Source: Chrysomallon squamiferum (taxonomy: Eukaryota > Mollusca > Gastropoda > Neomphalida > Peltospiridae). From it: a stretch of DNA of 64,000 nt. The stretch's first letter is position 1, and each line of letters begins with the position of its first letter. The stretch spans positions 34,466,022 to 34,530,021 of the forward strand of contig CM022665.1 of NCBI GenBank assembly GCA_012295275.1, given 5' to 3'. A program made the translations under genes and the position numbers. The notes under the pieces are model-generated. The model saw only the letters and a program-made list of their open reading frames with translations. It was not told where the DNA came from and did no database searches. Of this stretch, positions 47,601 to 61,500 are shown one piece after another.

Positions 47601-50600
47601 ATTAATTCTAAACATTTGTTCAGGTATTTGTTTAAGATATATGTTTTAAGGGAGAAATGAAACACAAAGTTTTGTATGCGTTTGTTTCAGAGATATGTTT
47701 TATGAGCTAATTCGTGAGTGGGAGCTGAAACATGAAGTTGCAGGCTGGTCTTTGATGAACATGATGGGGAACAGGATTCGATCTCTAGTGGAGTTCCAAA
47801 CTGACCTAGCAGATCACTTACACTTTGCTCGCTTGTTCCAGTCTCAGCTTATAGCAGTAAGAAACATAAACTTTAATTACTTTGCTTGTTATATTCATTT
47901 TGATAAAATATATAAAAAAAAACCTTTTTAAAGTTGAATATGTCATTATGTGCTACATATATTTTGTCAACTTTCATATTTTTAGCATCATTTTATTTTG
48001 TAAATGTTATAATAAGGATGCACTTAACTGAACTTCATGTATCAGTTTTAAAATGTGATTGATATTTGCTTTTTATTTTGCTAATACTGTTACATTGTGT
48101 AGACATTACATATGATATTACTTAATTATTTATGTTATGTTATTTAATACTAAAAATCTGATCTGATTATATCTCCGTCCATCCATCAGTCAATCTGTCT
48201 AATCACTGGTGTTGAATGATGAAACACATAGTGATTTTTGACAACATTGCAACAGTTGAGTCAGGTATAAATCATAATTAATTTACAAGTGAACTTAGAT
48301 CTAAAACAATGCTAATTTGAATTCTTGTACTTAAGTCTTATTAAAATTATGCTCTTGAGAATGCAGATGCATCAAAAATGTGTGATGTTAACACTGTTTT
48401 ATTCATGTAAATGTCTGTAATTTTATTTATATTTGTCTCTTGTTTGATGCTAAAATCAAACTAAAATTTAATGTATTTTCAGATGTGCAAGGGAGACCAG
48501 TCTATAAAGATAAACCGAGATGATGAAAAAATATCACTGCTGAATCATCTGAAGAAAACAAATCCTGAGAAGTTCAAAAAGTAAAATTATGAAGAAGAAA
48601 AAAATGTAGCATTAAATGCTTTTAAAAAGGATTTAATGGGTTTTTAAAATATTTTTTAGTGTATATTTAATAAGAAATTGAATAATTGTTTTTTATTTGT
48701 TTTCATATATGTACAAAACTTGACATATCTATCATAGTCATTGACATTTTAATTATAAAATGTATTTAATTTTTTAAGATACAATATCTTAGTAAGATTA
48801 CAATACTATAAAAAAATCTTTATATAAATGGCAAAAAATAAAATAGTTTTTCTTTATTTCACATAGACTACAGGAAAGGTTTATCCAGCCATTCAGTACA
48901 GGAGGACCATGCCCCACACCCAGATTCCATGGTCATGAAGAATTCTTTCGTGATTTCATAGTGTCAGCATCCAGTTCCACATTTAATCAGCATCTGTCAA
49001 ACACATTTGTGTCAAAGGTTGAAGAGGTAGATATTTATTTTATGCTGTAAAACGGAAATTACATAGTCTGACTTCAGATTAAAGAGTGCATTAATAATAA
49101 TAATGATAATAATAATAATAAATTGGGAATTAAAGAAAGTTGGGCAGATTTCAGTAGAAGTAATGTTTGGAAAATATATATGAAACTCATTTTGTTTATT
49201 TGTAATCAACTTGTTTATTTTGCACACATAATTCACTAGTGTCTTTCTGTGTAGTTGAATGAACAAGAATTCGGCCACTCTACAGATAAACAAGATGCTT
49301 CTTTACTGGAAGATGGTGAGGTAATATTTGAATTTAAATCTTTTTTTATGTCAGTTAGGTTTACCTGGGTATGTTTTAAACATACAAGACAGAATCTAAT
49401 TTGACTAATGAATACTAAAAAAAAATTGATTGAATATTTGTTTAATAACACATAACTATCTTTTAAACTTAGTTAGGTTTATAGTTTCTGAATATGTTTC
49501 AATACTTAATGATAGATGTTACATTTCAATTAGATTTTGGCAATGAAATCTGAATTTTTAAAAAAAACCTCATATTTGGAAATATCTTTAGAAGACAGTT
49601 AGGTCTTCTTTCGTAAATGTGATAATATGGTTATTGTTGTTTCTATTCAACGTTGTGGACATTTTCTTTCAGTGATGTGAAATGTCCAGCAAAATATGGA
49701 AATCTATGCTTTTTGAAATCTGTTCTTTTGGTGTTTCATTTTTTTTAAATTTATAAATTGTTAGAACCTGAAAGCAAACAGACTAGTTCCAGTGAAAGAA
49801 ACAAAAATTGCAATATTGGAAATGGAAAGATACAACACAGTACCTTTCCAGGTTGTTGCAAATGGCAAATGGCAAATGACAAAATACCATTTTTATTCCA
49901 AGATATCCTATATTTGTGCTTTTTGGTATTTCCTTCTTTCTTTCCTTCCCAAAGCCTGTTTATACCCCTATTCTTTATGATTTTTCTTGTTTTTAAACAG
50001 CAGGAGAGAGAAATGTTTGAGTGTTGTTTGCTGACTCTGAGACTGATAGGAAAGTTTCTCGGCTTTCTCACATTTCACCCTTATTCTACAACTGATCCAC
50101 TTCCTGATGTTGTACAGACAAATTATTTAATCCAGAGAAACAAAGTAAGACTATTTTGTCAATCCTGGTCATAATTCATTATATTGCTGCTTCTAAATGA
50201 ATGAATTTACCCTTTTCAAATTTCAGATTTGCATTAACTGTAAAGAATTCATCGTGAAAGTTACAGCTTAGATAATTTCTAATTTGAACATTTTAATTTA
50301 ATTTCCAGTACAAGAACTGTTCATTTAAAGAAAATATTTTTTACAATATCTAAGTACTGATGTATTCATTGTCAAAGTATCTATTCTGTTTTTGCAGTTA
50401 AAACTGTTTTAGGATATGTTATTTAAAAGAAAATATATTCCTCTTGTTTTTGTTCTGTTTGTGTTATATAAAAAAAAAAAATTGATATTAGGTAGGTAAT
50501 TCCGGAAAACATTTTTTTTTTTTTACAAGATATTAGCTATAAATGATGGCATATATTATTATATGTGAACTTGCTTAATTTGATATATTTTAATTGTTTT

Positions 50601-52525
50601 AGAATCCACCTCCTCTGGATTTAACAATGTTTGTGAAAAAAGCAGTGCTATCTAAACGTCTGGTTGTAACTATTCCCTGGGTGATAGAATATCTCTCAAT
50701 GATGGATTACGCAGCACCACTCACTGACTACTATCACTCTCTGCTGTCTCTTTTAATACATGTACTCAGGTAAATCTTGTTGCTGTTCTTAGTATTATTT
50801 TTATTATTATATGTAATAACTTAGAAGAAACCATTTGTCATGAGATAACAAAAGTTAAACTTTTTAAACAAAATATTTATTTTTATATATATGAGATATC
50901 TGTAATTAAAAACTCATCTGTGTTTGTCTTTCAGTAATGTTAACATATTTTTTTTTATAATCCCTTCATTTGTTAATTGTGACCATAATTAGGAATTAAT
51001 GTACATTACAAATTTAAAATAATATAATTAGTTTGAATGGTTGGTTGTGGTGTGTTATGTTCTGTTTAACTCCTATAACGAACAAGTTTTCAAGAATGTG
51101 ACGGAACCTCATTAGTACCTCTTTGCCAGACTTATTTTTAATTGTAATTTTGTTTTCTATGTAGTGAATTTTATAATATTCACAAAACACTTACTTTTAT
51201 ATGCCCATTTAAAGCAGAATGTCTGCTATATTTTATATTAAGTATATTATTATATCACAGTTATATTTATTTGCCTATCATGTAAAAACATGTTTATAAA
51301 TTCATATTTTTACAGTTCTTAAATGTTTACCTAATTAATGTCAGAAAATGGGGTAAATACACAAAAACTAAATAGAGCATATACAGACGAACATGGGCTA
51401 TTTAGAAGCTGTATTATATAATTAGGGGAAGTTCCATTATTTTACAAACTAAGAAACACTGAGATTAACAAACTCAAAATTGGCATTTAAGTTGCAAAGT
51501 AAATTCAGAAAGGTTGTCTGCAGAAGGCTTTCATGAACACCCAAGCGATCTCTATAAATAGGCATTGCATGTTTTAACTGGGATCTTTTGATTGATGCAC
51601 AGTCTTGCGACATGTTGTCTGAGGGCCATCTGTGCAAGACAAAGGACAACTCAGGCAATGATAATTATGGTTTAAATGTTTTTTATGTGACATACATGTT
51701 GATTGATTGAAGAGAGTTAAATCTATTACTGTGGATATTTTACTGTGTTATTCTGTGGTACATACTTGCGCCTGAAAACTAAGGTAACTTATTTTAGTAA
51801 CTAAAAGATTAGTTAGAAAGTTAAAGTAACCAACTGGGCTTAATTATTTTAGTATTATCTATCAACACTATTTGCTTTTAAATTGTATTGTTCAAATTGT
51901 ACGATTAAATTATATGTTAACATTGATGGTTAATTTAGGTGAAATATATGGATATAAAACAGTTACCCATATTCAATTCTTGTTGGTGTTATTATTATCT
52001 AGTGGATACAGAATAGTCTCAGATTGTTAACGTGACACTATTCTAGTCTGCTACCCTTGGGTTGAACCAAATTTTAGGTATTAATACTAGTCACTGTGAC
52101 AAAGAAGTTTCAAAATAATAAATAACCTGGAAAAAAAAAAAATGAAGAAGAAAATAACATCTGTCATTTTAAAATGACAAATATAAAGTGGTAAAAAAGA
52201 AAATGGTACCAAAAATGTTCATGCATGCATTCATTTCCAAATAAACAGGAAAAATATACATTTTATTTGAAAATGAAGTAATATTAGAAAGATAATAATA
52301 ATAAAAAAATAATTAAAAAATTGAATTGCTTTGAAGAAAGAATTATTTTTATATGTTTAAAGTTTTATTTTTCAGGCAGTCATGGGTAGAGATTCAGAAA
52401 GGTCAAAACTGTTATGGACATTTTCTTATTGTTGTTTTGATAGAATGGTTGTTAGAAGTAAGAGCTGGTTTTTCTTTAAAAGATATATGAATTGTATTGT
52501 ACAACTAGATCCTTCATTAATCAAA

Positions 52526-52566
<41 letters not shown>

Positions 52567-55500
52567 TAATAAAATAATAAATATATATAACTATTAATAA
52601 TAAAAAGAAAAAGAATAAAAATGCTATAACAAATGCATGTTTTAATTCCAGTATTTTCCATTAATATTCATTTTCCTCACATTATTCATAGAAAGTTTAC
52701 TAATTAGGTACCTTATAACATTTCAGAATACCAGAACACTGGGAGGTCTGTTTTTCAAAGAAATATCATCAGATGTATTGTTACTGGGTTCTGATTTGGA
52801 TGGTAGTGGGCCTGTGGTATGTGTAAAGATTAATATAGCAACCACAAAAAATATCTCCAAATGTTATCAAACAGAAATTTGTTGTTTAATTCATTTAGTG
52901 TATTGTTTAAATTTCAGAAAAAGATTTACTGGAATCTTTTCTTTCAAGTTTTAAGTTTTCTTTTTTCTTTTTTTTCCTCTACTTTTCTTTTTTTTGAAGA
53001 AAATAAAAAAATAAATAGTAAAAATAAAAATTGAAAAATTAAAATATATATAAAATTTGTATTTCAGGATATTTATCACTTGGTAACTCAGGAACTGCTT
53101 TACATATGTTGTCCATATGCCGGTTGGTTGTATTTTATGTCAGTTTTATATATTAGTGCCAAATTTACTGGTCTTAGTATAAAAATCTCTAAATGGGTTT
53201 TTTTACTTGATAGGAATTGTACAGAAAATTATCTTAAGTTCCCATATTATTAACACTGCAGAATTTTAAATCTTATTAACAGTAAATAAAAAAAATCTGT
53301 TAATATTGAGATACAAAATATTTAGTTCATTGTTTATATTGTTTGTCAGGTGAAATGAGGTCACTCCTGATGGAATTTGCAATAGGAACAAACTGTCGTT
53401 CAGCAATAAGAAAGATAACTCCAGTAGCTGCTGACACAGGACTTGCAGTGACAGCATCACAGAAACAAATACAAGTAGGAATATATTTTATTAATATTAC
53501 TCATTCATATTCAGATTGTCTGTCTCTCTGTATCTGTCCATCTATCTATTTATATCTGTGTATGTTTGTGTGTCTGGGTGGGTGTGTAAGTGTGTATTTT
53601 TACACTTATTTTTTCAGTATTTCTTAGTAAAATATTTAAAAGCAAAGACACTAAACATTGTAAGACCTTTCCGAAATTTGGATTATCCTGAATTATGTGA
53701 TTTGTTGGAAAGTGGTTGGGGGAGATCACAGTAAATTTGTATTTGCCGTAGTATTAGTAATGTTTGTCAGAATTTTTATTTTATGTTACAGTAAATATAA
53801 TCATACTCACTGGAGATATTTGGGGAATTTCTTTTTTTTTTTTGCATCATTTGTAATTAATATTTATTATTACAGATATAAACATCCCTTTCTAATTTCT
53901 AATTGTCTGTTTTATAGTTCTAATAATGTTGATTGTTCAGTAAAAAATCATTTAAAAAAAAAATCTTTTGTTTTCTTCTTTTTTTTTCTCACTTTTATAC
54001 TTTGTTCAGAGTCAGCTGGAAGAGAATTTTTTCCACAATCATCCTGCCTCCTTGAAACGTACAGTTGAATTTGTTGCTGAAAGGACAGCATCTAATTTCA
54101 TAAAGAGATTCCGATCAACTCTGTTACCAAAGTCATTGAGTGAAGCAAAAAGCAGAGTGGAACAGATATTTCATACGACTGTACAATCATCTTCTAACAA
54201 GACAAAGGTGATATGTTGATTGATGAAATCAGGGAACATACGTATTTGGTTTAGATCTGATCTTTCTCCTTCAGCCTCTGTTCTTTCTTTTGGGGTTTTA
54301 TTAGATTTGCTTTCATGTATATATTTAATATTTATAAATTATATAAGGTCCCTGATAATATTAAAAATCGTCACACAGCTTCAATTCAGTTACATTTTTG
54401 CATATTCAGACTTTCAAATATGAACATTTGAAAAAAAAAGGACAAACTCTTTGGCCAACTGTTATTAATAAACTAAACAAAGGAAGGGAAAGAAAAACTT
54501 CAAATGAAATTTGTATAAATAATTAATTAATAACAAATAATATTGTTAGCATACATATTTTTAACTTGCTGATCATTTGCTTATTATTTAAACTTCAGCC
54601 TTGTGTAATCATGTTAATTATTGTGTGCAGTGGATATTTATATATAAAATAAGGTCTTTTTGATTTTTTTTCTGGAGTTGAATATTCCTTCATGATCTGC
54701 ATCTAATATGCTTGATTATTCTCCAGTGTTCGACATTCAAAATTCAATTGAGATTTTCTTTTAAAAATAATACATATATATATATATGTATTATTTTTAA
54801 AAGAAAATTCACTAATATGTTTTATCATTTATTACCATTCTGATAACTACATATTTCAAATTTTTCAGCTCTTTTAAATATATATCTCTATATATCCATA
54901 TATATAACTATATAAAAGTCCTGCTACACTTTTAAGTTTTAATTAAATGAAAACAGCTATATGGATTTGATCAAAATTAGTCTTCTGTTTTCTTAGGCTC
55001 CATAGACTTCAACGTGAGCACCTTCTTTTTCGAAACACATTGCCCACCTCTTCAAGCATTCCTCTCCAACTCCGGTCATCATCTCCCTTGTAACAAGATT
55101 GCAGACATTCCTTATACATTCCTCTAACTCTTCAACACTCCTGGGCTTTAGCACAATGTGGAGGAGCACAATCTTATATCAATAATCACATTATGCTAAA
55201 GCAGTTCGCAATTTATTGAATCACAAGTTCCCTGATAGATGGGTGGAACATCGAGGACCTCTGGAGGGGGTGCCACATTCTCCAGAGATAGAGGAACATA
55301 TAAGGAATGCCTACAATCTTGTTACAAGGAAGATGCTGACTGGAGTTGGAGAGGAATGCTTGAAGAGGTGGGCAATGTGTCTTGAAAAAGAAGGTGCTCA
55401 CGTTGAAGTCTATTTTATTAGTTCACGACTAATTTTGTTCAAATCCGTAAAGCCATTAGTCACGGGGCTCACACCTTGTATGTTTTATTAAGGCTCAGTC

Positions 55501-58500
55501 TAGGGTAACAAGGTGCATTAATGGCCACCTAACAAGGAATATAAATGCTAAATTGACAGCAATCTACATAAATCACTAAGTCTATCTATCCACTAGAGAA
55601 ATAAACACAAGTTAACATTCTAGTTAATTATTTAATTATGATATACAGGTGACTTGATAAAATATATGTTTAAGTAATTTTGATTAATGATATGAGAAAG
55701 GTCTTGCAGGGAACCAAGACAAAATAAGAATCTGCATGGAGGACATACTAAAACATTAAAATTTTAGGATATTTAAATGTTATTGACACAGTTTAATTGC
55801 ACATTACACCCTTTCAAAATAAGAATAGACAATTGTTTACCATACTCGTCTGTAAAGACAATGTCATTCAAAAACAGTGGTTTCCCCTCCTGACTGAACT
55901 CTCATCTTGACCATTTCCTTCGCTCTCCCTACTTATGAATGAATGAAAAAAATTAACGTGCTAATCAGAGCTAGCTGTTGTGAAGCACGTTCTACTTATC
56001 AAATGCCAGCCTTTTTATAACAATGCCATGGAGTTGAAAAATTAGTGGAAACAATAAAAAGTGTGGATGTGATTGTAGTTACAATTAAAGTTACGCAATT
56101 TCAATTCCATTGCAAACATAAAAAAAGTGGATGTGATTTGAAGTAACAATTAAAGTTATGCAATCTGAATTCTGTGACACCGTTTTCGTTTAATTGAAAC
56201 TTAAAAGTGTAGCAGGACTTGTATATATATCTATATCTATATCTATATCTTTCTACCTGTCTATATCTTGTCTGTCTATCTATCTGTACGAAACTCTGTT
56301 ATTAAAAAATATATTAAACTGTTTTCTGTTTCAGGATAAAGTCTCCCATGAACTGTATGGACTGGCTCAGACAATAACTGAAGAAGTGAAAACAAAGATT
56401 GCTGATAAACTTGAGTAAGAACCTTTATTATTATTTTATTTATTTTTTCATTTTTTTTCTTCACATTCTTATATTAGTAAATAAAAAGATATATGAAGAT
56501 AAAACTGTTGATGGAAACATTATTTCCAGTAGGCTTTTTTCACTATCTTGCAACCAGAGTACTAATAGACCATCTAAGTGTTTTTCTGTGAGGAGATATT
56601 TATAAAACATCTCTCAGTGATGATAAATAACAGTAGTCTAAAGAATAGGTGCATTAGTTATCTCTAATACTATCATTATAAAATAATGTTCAGTTCCTTG
56701 CAGCTGTTAATTAAAAATGTATGGAGTAAACATACATGTCATACATGAATTCCAAATTCACTATAAAATTTATTAAATATTTCAATATTTTAATATTTCT
56801 TTCTTTGTTTTATCTGGTATTTAATTAAAATTTACTTAAAACAGATTCTGCCATGACAAAATTTCAAAGATTATGCCTCTTCTGTTGCCAGAGGAGCAGT
56901 CTGGTGCTGTGGTTTCTGTGGCATCATCAATATCCTGTCGTCTAGCTGAAGAACGAATCACACTGTGGTTCAACATGCACATCACCGAAAGTAAGTAAAA
57001 ACAATATTGTAGATAGTTAAAAGTAACTGCTAAAAGTTTACTGTGTAAATATGTTCTTTTGGCTGCATGTCACTGGTGTACATAGTAAAACATCCAACCC
57101 TACTAAAACCACAAAATATATATATAAAACTTTTTAGTAGATAATTGTATATTGCAGGTATCATCTCGGCGTGTATTTTGATGTGGCATGGGTTTTAATT
57201 CACCATTGTTAAATAACAAGTGCAGAAATGGGTTTTTTTACCTACCAAATAAAGCAATGATTCCTATTTGCATGTTTGCATTTAACATAACCATATAGCT
57301 AATAGTACTGTTTTTCATGAGGTAATTTTTAGTCATACATAAACAACCCTGTATCTCCAAAGTTTCACAGTGAATTTCACCCACAAACTGCACAAAACAC
57401 ATCTGTCTGCTGACAGTCAGAATACTTAAATAATTAGGCAACGACCACTTCAATCTATTTTTATGGAACTCACTTGCACATTCTGCGTCAAAACCCATAC
57501 TGCGTTAAAAAGGTAAGAATGTTACAATGTACCCATACTAACTAGAAACAAAGAAAATCTTGAAATATATACATTGAATTTAATGTTTATATTTTAATAA
57601 TGTATATTTTAGGTTATGTCTCTGTCAATAATAAGTAAAACATTGTTATTTCTGCACAACACAAGATTGTTGCTTATCTGTGTCAAAACCATTATCTCAA
57701 GGATACTTGTATAATTATTTTTCAAGTTTGTAATTAATGCTTTTTAGTATATCATTTTGTATTGCAAATACATAATTTTCCTTCAGTTTTATAATCCAAA
57801 TTAATTCAGGCTATTGACAAAATCTGTCTGCTGCATTTTATAAGCACTGTAAAAAATAAAATTTACAAATAGTTACATTTAATACTTTTTTTGATATATT
57901 ACTGAATCATGTTCTGTTGCACATGATCTTATTTTGTCACTGCTTTTATGGGTCTGAAGGTTCTAATTTTATTGCTTTGTTATTGTAATACTTTTTTACA
58001 TTTTAACTGGATTTTATATTTAAAATTACATAGTTTTGATTTCTTAATATTTAAATAAAAATTCAGTAGAAGGGGGATGAGAATATTAAAAAAATGCATC
58101 CCTCATGCAAACCAGAAATAGATTTGAAATAAAATATATTTAATGTAAAATTGTAAATATTAAGGTACTTAAATTTATAGTCTAAAATTATATCATGGAC
58201 ATTATGTGTATAAGCAAATAAATAAATGAAGATAAACTAAAGTGTTGTGATCTCCCTTGATTCTTGTAGGTATGTATCTTAAAGAACTGACAACTGAGCT
58301 TGACAGACTCACGAAAGCTGATCTGTTGAACAAATCAAAGACAAACACTACAGAGACATCTGTAATTGACAGCAGTAATTTTCAAACAGAAAATGACATA
58401 ATTAAAGAAAAACTCGCACAAAGCAAAGAAAACTATGCACATAAGATGTTACCTGAAAGTGCAATACCATTATCAGAAATCCTTGTAGATATTAAGGTAA

Positions 58501-61500
58501 TTTTGATTCTTACTAAATATAAATATTACAAATTTATGGAAGAAATCGTTTTTTTGTTTTTCAGTGTATTTTAATTATAATGTTCAACATATATAGAAGA
58601 CATAATAATACAAGAAAATTATCAGTTATATATAAAACAGTAATATAAATGATATTGTTTAGATTTCATTAATTCTGACTAAAAGTCCAACTCATGTATT
58701 TATTAAAACTTGTACTTAAGTATATTTTTCCTTTGCTCGCATATTTTTTAATGTCTTTATAAAAGTATTAAATTTGAAATTTCAGAAGGTAATTCCCCAC
58801 ATGTGTTTCTGTTTTGCAGTATGTGGTTAGAAATGTTCTGCTGTCACCAGATGAACCCATTGAACTAGACAAAACTAATCGTCTTTTGACTGAAGCTTAT
58901 AACTCTTTAAATTTTAGAAAGGTTTATAATAATAATAAAAAGTTTTGACTTCACTGATTTTGAGGAACATTATCATAAATTGTAATTTTCTATCAAGTGC
59001 ACATAATTTAATAATAACTAAATATTATTTTTATCTGTCAAAGACTCAAAATAATTGAGAAACAAATTTTTGATTTGATTTTATCACATTGTTGTGTAAA
59101 TTTTATTTCTATCTACCATTCTAAATATAACTGGTATTGATGACTGTTTATAATTTTTGTTATAAGAGTGCTTTGTGTGTATATATATATATATATTATT
59201 TTATTTTTATTTTTTTTGCACCTCTTATTTTTTTAAGGACATTTTAACACAGGCAACAAAATGTCTTTCACAACTGTTGTTAGATGTGGTGCTGGCTGTC
59301 AGTGAGTATCATTATCTACTGAATAAATGTTTACAATTCTGTATTAAATTTTTCAATATAATTAACAGGGAACTCGTGTATCCATGGGTCCCCCATAATC
59401 TTTCATTTAAGACTTTTATTATAATTACTTTGTGATTACATATACTGTATTATCATATTATGTCCTTAGCTTATTATGTGTTTCTGTATGTGGGTGTGGG
59501 TGTAGGTGTTTCTTGCTTTCTGTTTATGTTTGTATGTGTATCAGATACCATGCTGCATAGATTAACAAATGTTTTGAATGGATATTAAAAAAAACATTTC
59601 TTCACTTTTTTTTTACAAGAATGATAAGTGTCATTCCATGTCAAATCACCCCAAAAAAAAGAAAGATTTAAACCCGACCGTCTCAGATTTTTATAAAACT
59701 TTTAGTTGTCGTTTTCCCTTTTTCTTGATGCTGTTTTATCCAACACAAATAAAAAAATGTTCAGTTTGGAAAATATTGGAGTACCTTGACCTTTTGACCT
59801 TTGCTATGACCTTGAAATTGACCGTGTGGATTACGTGACCTTGAGATGACCTTTATTGAAATTTAATCTCCCACATGTTAACTAAAACATATAAAAGTTT
59901 CCTGGGTGTAATATTTTTTGTTTAGCCACAATATAGATTTAAAAAATGCACATACATGAAAATAACACCTTTTCAGCCATTAACATCTGATTAACTAAAA
60001 CAGTGGTTCTCAAACTTTTTTTGCCAAAGGCACACCTTGGAACACATGAAAAAATAGTGGCACACCTGGCTAAATATATAAGAAAAATATTTGAATTTTG
60101 TAAAGTAAAAACATGGCAAGTCGTAGACGGCATACAATCACAGACACAGACTAGTCATAGACACATAGAATGACTCAAACTAAATAAAGAAAAACACAGC
60201 TATACTTCACTGCAGTGTTTCGAATTTCATCAGTCAAATAGCTGGCTTCTTTAGTGAGAAATTTACTGTTTGTTTTATTTTTGGACCACATGGTTTTTCG
60301 CATTTTCTTAGTATGCCGTTCAAAATTTGGCGGCACACTTAGGAATATCTTGTGGCACACCAGTGTGCCGCGGCACACTGGTTGAGAATCACTGAACTAA
60401 AACCTGAATGATCAATTCTGGATGCTAGAAATCACCATCTCTCTTGATCATCGAGTAAGACATTGTAGGCCTACATGTATGCATAAAGTTCACATATAAA
60501 AGTTTCCTGGGTGTAATATTTTTTGTTTAGCCATAATAGAGATTTAAAAAATGCATACCTGCATTGATGATTGATACAATGCATTACAATGTACATTTTC
60601 TCTGAGACCAAAAACTCATCTTTGGAGTTAAAACCCACCTGACATGCCTGAAAAGATGCCAAATGGCATGCAATGTTCTACACATAACAATTTTATGAAG
60701 ATTGGCCCAGTAGTTCCTGAGATATGAGGGTTCTAAGGTTGGTGGTCACACCCATTTTTGCCAAGAATCTCAAAATTCGGTGGGCCATATCTCCCACACC
60801 ACTGGTCTGATTGGGCTAAAATTTCAGATTTGGTGCTGTGGGATCCCAGTTAACAAGAGTACCAAGTTTTATTAAAAAAATCTGAGATGGTCGGGTTTAA
60901 CCCATTCGGTGATTTGATACGGAATGACCCGTAACAAATAACATATTTTGATTTGTGTTGGATGAAACAGCATCAAGAAAAAGGGAAAACGACAACTAAA
61001 TTGTTTCTTATAAACTAATTTAAATTGCTGACATACTTTAATGTTTATAGTAAGCAGATACTTAAGAATACATGTAAAAATCATTCTGAAGTATTATGTA
61101 TGTAAAATGAAATGTGTGTCTTTGTTTGCAGTTTGTGAAAAGAGTCACAAGATAGATAATCCTGTCATACATCAGTGTATAAAACTGTGGAAAGAATGTC
61201 TGGAAAGTGTTACAGAACTACAACATATCTGTTCTCCAAGGATTCTCTACAGCTTGGCAAAGAGTAGACATCCTGAAGTACGTGTTCTTTATAATTAATA
61301 GAAGTGTAATTCCTTAAAAGTAATTATATTTTTTGAAATATCTAATGGCTGATATCATCTGTAACATAGCCAGTGATCTGTATCAAAGAGAGAGAAAAAA
61401 CGTTTTTTCAGTAGAATGGCTTTTCCAGTTTTTCAAACCATTAAGCTATATCAGTTGTTGACAGGAATGGTTAAAAAAAGAAAAAAAAAGAAAAGAGAAT

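Noticed and set aside
53516..54068. Open frames in CDAN1 introns 19 and around exon 20
   Set aside because: The frame that matches human codanin-1 (FFHNHPASLKRTVEF) begins at the acceptor at 54009; the longer overlapping frames are intron sequence or out of frame.
60048..60380. GGCACAC-rich stretch considered as a promoter or GC-box cluster
   Set aside because: It is the interior of the hAT element bounded by a perfect 8-base target-site duplication.
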